From the NCBI GenBank assembly GCA_028554645.1, contig JAQOOI010000079.1, positions 1,364,001-1,428,000 of the forward strand: 64,000 bases of DNA, read 5' to 3'. Positions 26,351 through 38,598 of this stretch are shown in pieces; position 1 is the stretch's first letter, and every line of letters begins with the position of its first letter. Origin of the DNA: Omphalotus guepiniiformis. Taxonomy: Eukaryota; Basidiomycota; Agaricomycetes; Agaricales; Omphalotaceae. Position numbers and translations under genes: made by a program. A model generated the notes under the pieces. The model saw only the letters and a list, made by a program, of their open reading frames with translations, had not been told where the DNA came from and did no database searches.

Positions 26351-28962
26351 ATGACCAGCGCACTGCACTCGTTCACTCTCTATCTCCTCTTCTGTGCACT
26401 TGGTCTATCTCATGCAGTGACAGTTTACTATGTTCCTGGTCAACAACCTCTGACGACTGGCTCTGGAACAAACTCAGCAGATGCCGCGTCCTACACCGGC
26501 GCCGCTGCTTATAATCCAGTCACACTCCCCCCGCCAGCACTTCCCAATCCGCTACCTGCGTTGTCGTTGAATTACAACCTTCAAAACGGCGCAACTGGAG
26601 TGTCCATTCCCCAGTCGGGCGATTTCTTTGGATTCTCTATTGAAATGTCCGTGGCGAATCAAGTTCGTGAGTAATAATAATGTCAAAATTGTGGTATGCG
26701 TGCTCATTCCTCATACGAAACCGACTTCAGTTGGAAAGAACTCGTAAGTACATGCATATATGCTAATGGCGATTCGTTCAAACCATCTCTATAGTTCACT
26801 TATTCAAGTGCCGTTCTTGAATTTGCTGGCCAACATTCAACAGCGTGCTGGATCTGTTCGTGTCCGCGTGGGCGGAAACAGTCAAGAGACGGCATCTCAG
26901 GTTGCTTCTTTGGACAATGGGAAGATTTTGGAAAAGGACTTGAATGGTGTCACCAACCCTGTACGTTATCCGAATCGCCTAGAGTCTCTCTGTATTGAAT
27001 GGTCCCTGATGTTCATCGTCGTAGACACAAACCCCGCCCTTGGTATTCACACCTGATCTCATATATATGATGAGAAATATCTCCGAGATGGTGAATGTTC
27101 GTTGGTTCTTAGGTGAGTAAAAGTCGCGTTTCATTCCTCCGCTTTCTCACATACATGTTTCTTGCTTAGGCATCCCATTCAACGATTCATCAAATTTGCG
27201 CCTTGACATCGCAGAATCTGCCCAGGCGATTCTTGGAGACTATCTCATTGGTTTACAGGCTGGCAACGAACCTGATCTGTACTCAGCCCATGGTCATCGT
27301 CCTGCCACTTATGGCCCGTTTGATTATTTCGGGGAGATCGGGCAGCTCATTGGCATAATGAGCAACAATCCTAACCTCCAGATTGCCAAGAACTTGCTAC
27401 TTGGACCAAGTATAGGTTGGAAGAGGGATCGAAGTCCTAATGTGCAACTAACAATTCTGTCTTAGCGACCACATGGACACCAGAATCTGTCTGGGACACA
27501 GGCTTTGTTGATGCATATAGTCCGAACCTGGCATTTCTCACATTCGAGCGGTAAATCTCTACTTTTTTCGTATCGTCGTGGAATGTAACTCAACTCTCGC
27601 CAATAGATACCCAGACGACAACTGTCTCGCTCAATTCGGCGGCAATGGAGCAGCCAAAAATCTCACCGAGATTTTCCCCAACTATCTCCAGCACACTTCA
27701 GCGCAGAATCTTCTCTCGACTTATCTCAATTCAACGGTTTTTGCGCAAGAGAAGGGGAAACCTCTTCTTATGTTTGAAACGAACACGGCGTCTTGCGGTG
27801 AACATGTAAAGTTTCTGTATTCTAAAAGTGTGTTAATGTTCTTCGGCTACAGGTGGTTTCCCTGGGATTAGTGACGTTTTTGCGTCCGCGCTGTGGGGTC
27901 TCGACTATGGTCTTCTGATGGCTGCGTCCAACTTCTCTGGCGCGATGTTCCATGTTGGTGGTCAGAGTGTGTATTATAACGTGAGCAGTCGTTTTTTCTC
28001 GATCGAAGCTCATAATAATGAGTTATTTTCGGTTTAGCCATTCATCTGTACGTCCTATACTAACATCGCGTAAGAAAACTTACTCACCTTGAACTCAACT
28101 CATCAGCACCACCTACGAACCAATCTACCTTCCGTGAATGGACTGTCGGGCCTATCTATTACTCCGCACTCGTAATGGCCGAAGCTCTGGGTGCCTCCAA
28201 CAAGTCTCAGGTGCTCGAACTGGGTGCGGAGAACCAAAGCACGTATACGCCGTGTTACGCAATCTATGAAGACGGTGCTCCCGTGCGGATGGTGTTGATC
28301 AATTTCCTGTCTGATTCTTCAGGAAGCAGTACTTTCACGGCTAATATTGCAATTGGCGGTGGGCAGACTGGGCAACAGACATCTACGCCTTCACAGGTGA
28401 AGGTGAAGTGAGTATGGTTTTTTGTTTCGAGGATCTTTGTTACTTATGCTTCATAGATATCTGACAGCGTCGTCAGTCTCTCAGAAAGGCAATTATACCT
28501 GGGCGGGTCAGGTTCGTTTTTAGATCTTTACTCTCAACCGAATTTACCTAATTACTTGCTATCCTACAGACATTGGGAGACAACTTCGGATCCGATGGTC
28601 GACTACAAGGCACCGAAGACATCCAAACCGTGTCGTGCGACACCAACGCGCAAGTGTGCTCCGTCACCGTTCCTGCACCAGGAGCCGCTGTGGTGTTCCT
28701 CACAGACACCGCCCAGACGGAAGATTCTGGCGCAAGCCCAACGACGTTCTCCACGACGGCGTTCACCAAAACAGCTAACACGGCAACGATTGACCCCTCC
28801 GTACTCGCGACGTCGAATGGGCGTAATGGAAATTCGCCTCTGGGTAGCTCGAGTAAAGGAAGTGTGAATGGATCACCTAAAGATCAGAGGATGGCTCCAG
28901 CTGGAACGACGGCAGCAATTGCGCTTGCGATTGTTGCTGCCGTAGCTGTTCTCTTTAGATGA
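26351..28962 (+). CDS. GH79 family glycoside hydrolase, probably GPI-anchored
   Basis: Resembles fungal GH79 beta-glucuronidase/heparanase-like enzymes that remove glucuronic acid from glycans such as arabinogalactan. ATG 26351 gives a signal peptide (MTSALHSFTLYLLFCALGLSHA); an upstream in-frame GTG at 26339 is not needed. Family blocks are FFGFSIEMSVANQV, GSVRVRVGGNSQE, LQAGNEPD (acid/base Glu, about 27270) and KPLLMFETNTASCGG (nucleophile Glu, about 27778). A C-terminal beta domain carries APVRMVLINFLS. The last 25 residues are a small-residue and hydrophobic tail (TTAAIALAIVAAVAVLF) after a Ser/Gly-rich linker, as in GPI-anchored fungal proteins. About ten exons. The substrate cannot be told from sequence alone. 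Confidence 0.85.
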
Positions 28963-29274
28963 ACGATGAACTTATGGACCGTGCACGAACTTTTGTAGCT
29001 TTTGTAACTTTTTTGTTTTGTGTTTATATTTGTATCGTAGACGTCATGTACCTAGCACGCACACGACTGCTTAATGATCATACTTAGACCTGTAGCCGGA
29101 CCCTCTTATGAGGTTTCACTATGTCAAGTGCTGAAGGTGTCAAGTGCTGAAGGCACCCTAACGAGGTTCTGCAAAGCAAAGAGTATACATGTGCCCATAA
29201 ATGAATGGTATTAGTACAACAGTAAGATGGACACTGATGTATATGACATATATGCCATAGTATGTACGACTTTT
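28963..29274. other. Convergent 3' flanks of GH79 and CLF1
   Basis: Both genes end into this stretch. It holds T-rich sequence just after the GH79 stop and a 16-bp tandem duplication at 29122-29153. No gene seen. Confidence 0.5.
29122..29153. repeat. 16-bp perfect tandem duplication
   Basis: TGTCAAGTGCTGAAGG occurs twice head to tail between the convergent GH79 and CLF1 genes. Confidence 0.75.
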
Positions 29275-32150
29275 TCAATCTGAATCTCCATCATGAGAAC
29301 TTGCCACGTCGCTGGCAGCATCATTGCCCTTGTCATTGCTTTCGGCATCTGCCACCTTGGATTTTGAAGCTGCAGCAAAGCCAGCAAGTATACCTCCAGT
29401 AGCACCACCGTTTTGTGCTTGAGATTTTTTCCATGCATGTGCCATTTGTAAGAACTTGAACGAGGTTGGGTTGGATTCCCTTTCGTCGTCGGCGAATACG
29501 AGTTCCCAATCTTTCATTGTGAGTGTCAGCATTTGACGTGCTTAACACGCGAGGAAGTAGAAGGGACATACCTTCGACCATTTGTCCAGTCTCCTGGTCC
29601 ACATGTCTCCTCTTACTCACAATCGGCATCATACCCTGCACCTTGGCCAAATCATCCGCAGTGCCATGGCTCTCTTCAAACGTTTTCCAGACCTCAAGAA
29701 GGGCTACACGCTATATCGTACAGTCAAATGCCATCAGCGACAATAAATTGAAATGATCATGCTGGGGTGTACATACCTCACTCTTCAAACCCTTGCTCTT
29801 GAGATCCTTGTACGCACGATCAAAGACCTGCCTCGCGATATCCGGATCACCAGCAACCATCTTTTGCTCCGCTTCTTCATCCTCTTCCTCCTCCTCCTCT
29901 TCTCGCATTGCCCGAGGAAGCGGAATAGGCTCCGCCTCAAACAACGCATACGATATCCAGACTTTAACATGCCCACTGAGTGAGATAAGCCGTTCATACA
30001 GAGCACGCGCTGTCTCTCGTTCGCCCTCTTCAACCTCGAAATCGATGTACGCCTTCCATAGCAGCTCCGGCATGGATAGAGGTGATTGTGATACGCCAAG
30101 TTCGAATATAGCTCGGGTACGCGCAAAGTCTTCGAGTTGGGACTCGATTTCAGCGTATTTGATCCAGGCGGTGGAGTTGGCGGGGTCGAACTAGAAAGTG
30201 TGATAAGTATTGGGTCCTGACGAAAGAAACGAGTAAAGTTGTTCATGTACCTCTAGGTATTTCTCGTAGAGTTTTCTAACACGATCGAATTCGCGGAGCT
30301 GATGAAATGTTAGATAGGTTGTACGAATGGAGAGCAGATTTTGAGATATTCTTACTTCAGTCTCGAGCTCGATATACCCCTTGAACAATTTTTCCTTCGG
30401 ACACATACCAATCGCAGCGCCCAGTATCCTCCGTGCAGCAGGTAAATCCAACCGTCTGATCTCGAATCTTGCGAACAGAATCCAGAGCTTGGCGAAAGTG
30501 AAAACTTTGTGAGGAACTAAAGATATTGCGGTTTGATAAATTTGCCTCGCTCGGTCATAGTCCTGCAAATTGAAGACATGTCAGATTGGCATTCTTTCAC
30601 GATAGGAGACTGCGGTGTCATTACCCTTGTTTCTATCTCCTCAAAAAGTGCATAATCGATCCATAAGAAGATATATCTTCTCCAATGCCGCTTCTCTCCT
30701 CCAGGAGGCACCTGAGCGACTGCTCTTTCATACACTTCTCTCACTCTCCCAGCAGATGTCTCTTCTTCCTCTGCCGTAGCACCCTCCTCCTTGAGGTCAC
30801 GTAAAGCACCTTCCTCCAGACGCGCATAATCGAACCAAACGTCGTAATTCCGGCCATCATGAGCTAGTTCTTCCTCGTACTGGATTCTTCGTTTGCCTAG
30901 GACAGTCGACTCAAGCGTCGTCCTGGTACCATGTTGCTTCTCGAATTTGGTATACGAAGCGTAAAGACCAGCAGATTTGGAACGCGGTATACGAGCCAGA
31001 GCGAACTAACCAAAGAAGATAGTGTCAGTGTTGAGCATCAAAACGAAATATTATCCATTGTCCCACCTTGTAAACGACTCGTGCCCGTTCATACTCCTTC
31101 AATCGCGTCTCCATTTTTGCAAAAGCACTAAACACTGCCTGTGCCTTCTCCACTTGTTCCTCTTCATCCCCAAAGAACTCCAGTGCAGTCTGGAACACCT
31201 CCCGCGCCTTATCCAATCTCTGCCTCTCCTCTTCAAACTTGCCCCATTTGACCCATACCCTCGGCTCAGGCCTCACGGCGACCCATCGCTCGTATATCGC
31301 ACTAGCTCGATCCAACTCATTGTACCTCTCCTCCATCTTAATATACGCCTGCCACGCCTTGTCGTCAGGCTCCCACTGCATCCACCTCTCAAACACCTGT
31401 CTCGCACCAGGAACATTCTGCAAAAGTTCCTCTAGATAAACATATTTGTACCACAGCTGATCTACTCGAGGGAGGAGAGTCACTGCGCGGTCGAACAAGT
31501 TGCGCGCGTGTTGGACGTTGCGGGATTTTAGCTCCATTTCGGTGTAGCTGAGCCATAATTGGATGCTTCGGGGGTCGACGTCGAGTGCGCGTTCGTAGAC
31601 GGAACGAGAGCGTGCAAATTCATTTTGAGAAGCCTGTCAATGATAGAGAGTTTGAATTTGAACCGGCAGTGGAGAGTATGAGCTGTTCGTTCGTACCTCC
31701 CAGTTAGCGTATTGTAACCATTCCTTTCTGAAAAGTAAAGCTTTAGTATACCTCATCATAGACAGATTGCCTAGGACACGTACATGCTACCTCTAGTTCT
31801 CCGTATCCGCTCCTCGAATTCCTTCCGCTTCCTTCCACGATACTCGTTAAGTTCTTCGAAATCTTCAACTCGCTGCTTCGGTGCGCGAAAAGCACTTTCT
31901 TGTCTCTCTTGAGCCTACAATTTTCTCGTTTAGAACCGAATCTAATGAACCAGTGATACACGAACCTCTCTGAGAAGTTGCTCTGCGGTGATCTATAAAG
32001 GATATTGAATGAAGGATGAACAGAAATAAGTAGATGAAAACGCACCTGGAACGCGGCTGGCGCTCGGTTCTTGATTCTACAAGAATGTCAATAATGAAGA
32101 CAATATATGTTGAAGAAATTAGAGACATACCGAGGCGCTCGTCCGTCCAT
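29275..32150 (-). CDS. CLF1: Pre-mRNA splicing factor CLF1 (crooked neck/Syf3)
   Basis: A HAT-repeat scaffold of the Prp19-associated complex in the spliceosome. The start at 32150 gives MDGRAPR, then across an intron [20 protein letters not shown], the family N-terminus. [29 protein letters not shown] comes next in register. Many HAT repeats follow, each with W...Y..fE patterns, for example [58 protein letters not shown] and [14 protein letters not shown]. The C-terminal block [20 protein letters not shown] is also typical. The acidic run in a late repeat (REEEEEEED) and the Ser/Asp-rich tail are species-specific. About eleven exons with short introns; no break noticed. Confidence 0.94.
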
Positions 32151-32546
32151 GGTGGATTTGAACAAGTCGGTCTTGTAAGAGCTTGAACTCAGAACTGAGT
32201 TGTGCGTTTACCGGGTACCCCGTGAGCTGGACACAAACAAAATTCTGCGCGCGGCTATTCAACGTGTTCTGATGTTAGTAGCAGCAGTGCAACCCGCAAA
32301 CAAACAATCCCCTCGCCTTTTACTAGGGGATTCCGTGCGGGTTGTACAATTGAAGCTGCGTTTCTAATCTTTGGGATTCCTTCTCTTCGCGAGAAATTCA
32401 CTTATTATTTATTTTGTTCCATTGCATTTTTTGTTCTTTGTAGCAGCAGCTTCTTTCAGTGGTTCAGTTGCAGTATAAATGATGAATAGCATTAAAATAA
32501 GTATTCAAGATATCTAAGAGAAATACTATACTAAGTAGATTAGCAT
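32151..32546. other. Intergenic between CLF1 and the lipase
   Basis: CLF1 promoter and lipase 3' flank. The middle is A/T-rich with poly-T tracts near 32400-32460. No gene seen. Confidence 0.5.
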
Positions 32547-33768
32547 CTAAACCGAGTGCTTCAACAATTTTTTTCTATACACTTCCTCCCAATCCTGATT
32601 CGTCTTAGCCAGCGTCTTGTCAAGCCAGCCCATACGCCGAATCACCTTTTCTTGATCTCTCCCATTGTAGTAATTGTGTCCCCCTCTGGGATGCTGAGGT
32701 GGTTTATCGAATTCGTCACCAGTCACGTCTACATGAAACAGCGCATATTCAGCTTCTGATGCAGGTATATGGTACATGCGACCATGGAGGGAATACAGTG
32801 CCTCTTGCGTGAAATGTCGATACCCAAGCGTGAGCGGAGGCAGAGCAGGTACACCTATAGCCCAAATCTGAGATTTGACGGATCGACTACCGTGAAATTC
32901 TACCCACCATCATTATAAGCTTTCACGAGGTACTCCTTGAACGCATCCTCTCCGTTTCTACTTTGATAATCACGCACTATCTCCTGCCAGTATTTTGATA
33001 ACCCCGCATCTCCAGGCCTCGGAGCCCCGAAGGCGACCAATTTTAGTCGGATATCGGAAGGGACGATATCGTTCTTCATTAATAGATCCAGTAATAGCAA
33101 GTAGGACACAGCACCACCCATGCTATGACCTGTTACCACAAGTTCTTCGATACTCCCACCGTGCTCGTGTAGGCCTTTACGTATGCCATCCAGGATAAAG
33201 GGTCGTATGCCTTTGTAAAGCTTCCAGAATCCAGAATGAACAGAGCCTCTACGCGACTTATGACGATGCATCAAAGCTCGTAGATCCTGGATAGCCTGTA
33301 TCACTGACGAAGTGCCCGAAGTAGCTACAATCAGCTGTTTTGTTCTGGGTCGGTATGCAACATAACCATGTAAATGCGCAATCTTCCCGAAGAAATCTGA
33401 GACGAGTATCGACTCTTGTAAAGCATCGTAACCTTCTAAGGGAAAATCAGGCTTTATCAGAGTCGCCAGATTTTCGAAAATGAATCTAATGGGCACTGTG
33501 TTCGTATAGGAAAGCTCGGCAAATTGTCCTGAAAATCTTCCTTAGTTTGGAGTTGAGATCTCGGAGCGAAACATGATTCATGCACACCTATCTCCGCAAG
33601 TTCTAGATGCAAGCTATCTGACACTAAGTCAGCAGTAGTCAAGGTATAGTGGGAATTTGTAGCCATGACTTTGGCGATCCAGCGAAAATTCATCAGCTTT
33701 TCGGAAGAATACATCTTCTTTTGGGCTTCATTCAAGACATGTTTTGGAGGCTTTGATAGTGATGACAT
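32547..33768 (-). CDS. Class 3 lipase-like alpha/beta hydrolase
   Basis: Related to fungal class 3 (Rhizomucor-type) lipases. The start at 33768 gives MSSLSKPPKHVLNEAQKKMYS with no signal peptide, so the protein is probably intracellular. One intron near 33530-33590 joins LELAEIG to QFAELSYTNTVP, and another near 32860-32908 joins AYNDG to VPALPPL. The nucleophile elbow is TGHSMGGAVSYLLL (Ser at about 33121). KLVAFGAPRPGD follows as in class 3 lipases. Candidates for the other triad residues are Asp in the YNDGVPALPPL segment and His in RGGHNYY, inferred from order only. The gene is divergent from the epoxide-hydrolase-like gene across 225 bases, so the two may share a promoter. Confidence 0.85.
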
Positions 33769-33993
33769 ATTCGAGATCTATAGCCAAACCACAGCAGGAA
33801 TTCAAGAAATAACGGGGCGCTTTTTGAGCATGAAGAGCGATAGAACTTGGAAGAACTTTGCTTCCGACGTTGATGACAGGCTCATGTGGCAGCTTGCAGG
33901 TGGGGCTGTGCATGATGCATGATGACCAAATTGGACAAGCCGGCGGAGAGGATCAAGTCACGTTCCCAGGGGTAACCAGATCGATACACGGCG

Positions 33994-35324
33994 ATGTCAG
34001 CGACAACCACCAGTGAAAATAATCCTTGGCCTCTTCCTCCAGAAATAAATTCAAAATATCTACAAGTAAATGGCTTGAAGCTACATTTCCTTGAATCTTC
34101 ACCCAAGTCTCAGGAAGAGCAACAAGCTCCGCTAGTTATTCTCCTGCACGGCTTCCCTGAACTTTCTTACAGCTGGAGGAAGATAATCCTTCCTCTATCA
34201 GAAGCAGGGTATCACGTCGTTGCTCCTGACCAACGCGGTAAAACTGGGCTCTTCCGTGTTTTCATTTTGTGACCCCTACTTAATTAAATCTCACAGGATA
34301 CGGTCGCACGACTTTCATAACACAAGCTCAAGATACAACCAGAGGTGACGAGGCGGCAGGATTGGAAGAACTTCCTCTCCGTTTCAACGCCGACCTCGCA
34401 CCCTTTCGTATACTAAACTTGGTCGAGGATATTGTAGCTTTCGTACACGCCTTAGGATACAATACTGCTGCGGCCGTGGTGGGCCATGACTTTGGGTCTA
34501 CAGTCGCAGGATCCTGCGCTCTCACTAGACCCGATATTTTCAAATCCGTGGTAATGATGAGTGCCCCCTTTCCAGGTGCTCCCACCTTCTCGCCGGCGAA
34601 GGACAGCGAAAATGAAACGCGGATTCCTTCTCTCGGATCTACTTTACGCGAGCAGCTTGCGTCTTTGGTCCCACCGCGGAAACACTATCAGCATTATTAC
34701 TCTACACCCGAGGCCAATGATGACATGCTCAATGCGCCGCAGGGCTTGCATACCTTTTTCAGAGAATACTATCACGCGAAGAGCGCAGATTGGGCTGGTA
34801 ATATACCGCTTCCCTTGCCTTCTGCCTCTGCGCAACATCTCGCGATCATGCCTCATTACTACATTATGCATCTTGAGCAGACCATGCCTGAGGCTGTTAA
34901 AGGTGTCATTTCTCCAGACGCAGATAACGATGGTAGTGCATCTTGTGCATGGCTTACGGATGATGAACTTGCTGTATACGTGGCGGAGTACTCACGCACA
35001 GGGTTTCAGGGTGGACTGAACTGGTACCGCAGTGCGATGAACGTCAAGTATATAAGCGAATTGCAAATGTATTCTGCTATGCGCATTGTTGTCCCTGCGA
35101 TGTTCATCTCAGGCAAGCAGGACTGGGGAACATATCAGAGTCCGGGAGTCGCAGAACACATGAAAGAACGGGTTTGTGAAAGAATGGATGACAACGACTT
35201 TGTGTTGATAGAAGGAGCTGGCCATTGGGTACAACAGGAACAAAGTGATGAGGTCGTCCGTCACTTGCTGCGATTTCTGGGTAAGGTAAGTGTAAGTTGT
35301 AACATTCATTATGGAATGAAGTAG
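33994..35324 (+). CDS. Epoxide hydrolase-like alpha/beta hydrolase
   Basis: Resembles soluble epoxide hydrolases, which open epoxides to diols via an Asp nucleophile. The start at 33994 has no signal peptide. Exon 1 carries ILLHGFPELSYSWR (oxyanion HGxP) and VVAPDQRG. One intron at about 34241-34297 leads to GYGRTT, so the family GYG motif is rebuilt by splicing. The nucleophile motif is VVGHDFGSTVA (Asp at about 34490). The cap region contains FFREYYHAKSADW, and Tyr residues suited to epoxide activation occur there (GLNWYRSAM). The third residue may be Asp in SGKQDWGTY and the base is His in GAGHWVQQEQ. The second exon ends at 35324 after a possible GTAAGTG donor, so the last dozen residues are uncertain. 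Confidence 0.85.
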
Positions 35325-35349
35325 TACTCTAAAATTGTCTATTCTATAG

Positions 35350-36390
35350 TTAGCGCCAGCCTGACAATATAAACAATCTCCAAAGATTGCGTCCACGCCT
35401 TTGTAGCGTGCAGAGTCTATTGGGGGTAGTTCCAGTACTATGTCCGCATCTATGTGCATGTATCGATATGGATTCATCATTGAATGTGCGAATGAAATGA
35501 GAACCTACATTCGCGTTGTATTGTATGAGTTGCTCTAGAAGCACCTCTTCTGCGTGAGCCCAAGTGTCTTTGAGTCCTCGGTAGGGTGCTTCCCAATCTG
35601 GAACATTCAACTCTGGACGAGGCATATAGACTACGCGAGGATCGATCGTCGGAGTCGTCGCCGGGTGTTCAGCTGTATCTTCACAGCCATCGTCCGTGAC
35701 GATACACAGTATACGCAAAAGTCTGACTGCTGAGAGAATTTCCGCCAAGGGTTCCTCTCCGACGTTCGCGTGAGGCAAATACAACGCGAGATGGGTCAAT
35801 GCAAACATAGCCTGTAGCCCCGGTATGGCAACCGGTTCTCGCTGATCCCAAAATATGAGATCAAGGTGAGTGATTGAATTCACCCAGCCGCATTGAAATA
35901 GGGAAATTTCTCGAAAATGTCCGATTTCTATTGAAAGCCGTTGTAGTGGTAGTCGAGCCAGGAGTTGTGTCAGTGACACTTGAGGCAACGAGCCTCGAAA
36001 GTCGACCCAACAAGCAAGACTTGTCACGCCTTTACAAGTCTGTAGAATTCGCAGTGCGATGGCTGGAGGAGTCGAGATCGTCAAGCAGAGCCTTTTCACG
36101 TATAGGGCAAAGAAGTCGGCGGGGAAGCTTTCCATGGTACGTAGAAACAACGCGGCATCTTCCCAGCCAAGAGTCACCATTTCGTATATCAAAGGCCGGA
36201 CCCTGTCTAGCAGCATCATAGGGATCATTCCGGTTTTACAACTGAACAGTACTCACCATTCCTTCAGCTGTCGAGAAACCAGTACGAGTTGAAGTGCACT
36301 GCTTAGTTCAGCCCGTGCAGCGTGCTCGAAAATTGTACGCTGCAATTCGACCGGAAAGTCCTGAATACGAAAAACCTCTTTCCCAGCCAT
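35350..36390 (-). CDS. F-box-like protein, paralog A
   Basis: Small exon 1 (from ATG 36390) encodes FPVELQRTIFEHAAR and LVLVSRQLKEW, the pattern of basidiomycete F-box domains, which usually link substrates to SCF ubiquitin ligases. An intron interrupts the Trp codon (TG/G), after which VRPLIYEMVTLG completes the motif. The long second exon has weak leucine-rich strands (LTSLACWVDF, LPLQRLSIEIGHF, ITHLDLIFWD). Paralog B at 37682-38598 has the same intron position and shared blocks, so the two form a duplicated pair. The C-terminus is uncertain: the frame runs to 35350, but a GTAGGT..CATAG intron near 35450-35510 would switch to another frame that runs into the 3' end of the epoxide-hydrolase-like gene. 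Confidence 0.65.
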
Positions 36391-37681
36391 CCGACTTGTC
36401 GCTAGTGGGAGCTGTTAGTAGTGTCCAGCAAAAGCGAAAGCACACGAGTACCTTCATTAGACCCGCAATATATATTATCAGACTGCCTCTGCGACCGATC
36501 GATGAGTATACATACAGGAGGTCTCGAAGAACACAATTTCCATTATCAAGGACATCACATGTGCTTTATTGAAAAAATCTTATCGTGCAAAATCAGTTAC
36601 GGTCTCGTAACTCGTTTACTCTGTTCGCTAGCTCCAGTATTAAATGACGCACCTGTTGGTATTTTCGGGAGTTCTATTCACGAAAGTCACGGATAAATAC
36701 TTTCTGTTTAATGGTGGGATCTTAGTGGGTGTGGGTGTTATGTGTGTGTGGGACTCCGCCGCTGCGATTGCGTTCGGTCTTTAAATTGCTGAAGGACCTC
36801 TCCATCAGATCATCTAAATAACAATGAGGCTAGCATACAACGGGCTACAACGGGACGCACTTGCCACTCACTGAGATTGGAAATTTCTCAGGAAACCATT
36901 AGGTGTATCATAATTGAAAGGTGCCTCACCAGCTGATAGAATACACGTCCTGTTCAATAGCCGGTGGATATAGCTCGAGATTGATTTTTTCCTCAGGCAG
37001 GCATTCTTGTGCGGGAACATTGTTCGGAGGGGTTTGCGCAACTTCTTGTTATAGATTGAAGGCGTAGGGGTGGAGACGAGATGTCAGAAGTATGATTCAG
37101 TCCTCATTGCTACGAGTGGGAAGGAACACAGGAAGCGGAGAAGCATTTATCCGAATCTGTATACCCGTTGGCTCCTTAAAGGAACAATCCATGATCGACA
37201 GAATAGCTGACAGAGCTGACAACCTCTCCTGTAAGCAGACGAAAAAGAAAGAAGTGAACAACAAAACTAACCGAATGGCAATGGGGACCGGGGCGGACTC
37301 TCGGTCCAATAACAAAAAATTGACACCGTAAGGCCGGAAGACGGAAGACGGAAGACTTGGAACTTGAACAATGGAAGGAATGTCACTGCAGTCATTCGCG
37401 GTCTAGAAAGGGCTGTGGCTCAAACCAGGTTATTAACGGGACGTTCAGCCTGGTCCACCTCGGTACGCACGGATATTCGACCGTACGGCACAACTCTAAG
37501 CACAACCTGCGTTAGGTCAAGAAAAGATATAGCTCTATTAAGTCTCAATCTATAAGAGTGTTGGCTATCCGCGCATTACACAAGCCACCGACCTTTATAG
37601 CCCTAGTACAACACATAATTAATCTTCTAAATGGTATAATAAATTATCAGAGGGTTAGAAGGGTCTAGCGGCCCGGTGGTA
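36391..37681. other. Intergenic between the F-box-like paralogs
   Basis: A 1.3-kb stretch without a supportable gene. It holds the promoter of paralog A, a 7-bp triple repeat at 37335-37356 and A/T-rich sequence near 37610-37660. Short frames on both strands lack motifs. Confidence 0.5.
37335..37356. repeat. 7-bp unit repeated three times
   Basis: Three head-to-tail copies of CGGAAGA. A simple microsatellite-like repeat in intergenic DNA. Confidence 0.7.
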
Positions 37682-38598
37682 TTAAATCACGACATCTTGC
37701 ACCGAACCGGTATCAGAAGACGCGCTGCTATTAGCTCTAGACGCCAAGAATTCCTTTGCGCGCTCCCAGACCGTATTAGCGCCTGGTTTCCATTCGTGAA
37801 CACCTGCCCTAGATGGCATCACAATGATATTGACGCCCGTAGCCTCTGGTAGGTTTTGGTATGTTTCTAGCTCGTCCCATTCACCACTCTTCAACAGGAT
37901 GATTAATGTGGTCAGTAAGTGACAGGAGGTGAGGGCAGTTGTTACTGTCCAAGGGTGTAGGTAGTGGCCCCAGTTGAAACAGAGATGTTGTAGGTTCGGA
38001 AGCGCGTCGAAGGAGACGAAAGAGGGTACTTCTGCTGGTCGCCAGAAAACGAGGTCTAGGTGGGTGAGTCGTTGTGTCCAAAGACACGAAGGGGAAGGTA
38101 GAACAGGGAGCTGGGTGAAGTGGGCCACTTCAATGGACAGTCTTTGCAGGGGAAGTGCAGCAATGATGGATGCTAGTTTGGGACATCGTTGGTAGTCAAT
38201 CCAGCATGCCAATTGTGTGACCTCCGTGCACAGACCGAGAGAGTCCAGGTCATCCTCACGAATGTCATGGTTATAAGTCACGCAAAGACTAGACACGCGC
38301 TTTGAATAACGAGGAACAATTGTCCTGGAGCAACTCCGATCCAGCGGTGGACGTTTGGATTTCTCCAGTCCGGGGAAGGTTGTCTCCGCCTTTGCCCTGT
38401 CCAGCACGACATATTCTTGCAGAATCTCTTCGGCCCTAAACAACGAACAATGTAGTGAATAAGATACGTGCTTGAAGATTCGGAAACTCACCAGACATTG
38501 ACTCGATGCGCTACAAGTTTTAACGTGTCCGCAAACGTGGGGTCATCTCTAATGGCATATTCTACTATTTCGCGTTCCAGCTCAGGAGGTAACTCCAT
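37682..38598 (-). CDS. F-box-like protein, paralog B
   Basis: ATG 38598 begins MELPPELEREIVEYAI, an F-box-like first helix, then LKLVAHRVNVW. As in paralog A, an intron (GTGAGT..TTTAG, about 38435-38490) splits the Trp codon TG/G. The second exon runs open to the stop at 37682. Blocks shared with paralog A are LACWIDYQ, LPLQRLSIEVAHF and LTHLDLVFW; the region between differs, so the pair is old. Function is inferred only as a substrate receptor. The acidic/Ser-rich C-terminus is not shared. Confidence 0.68.
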
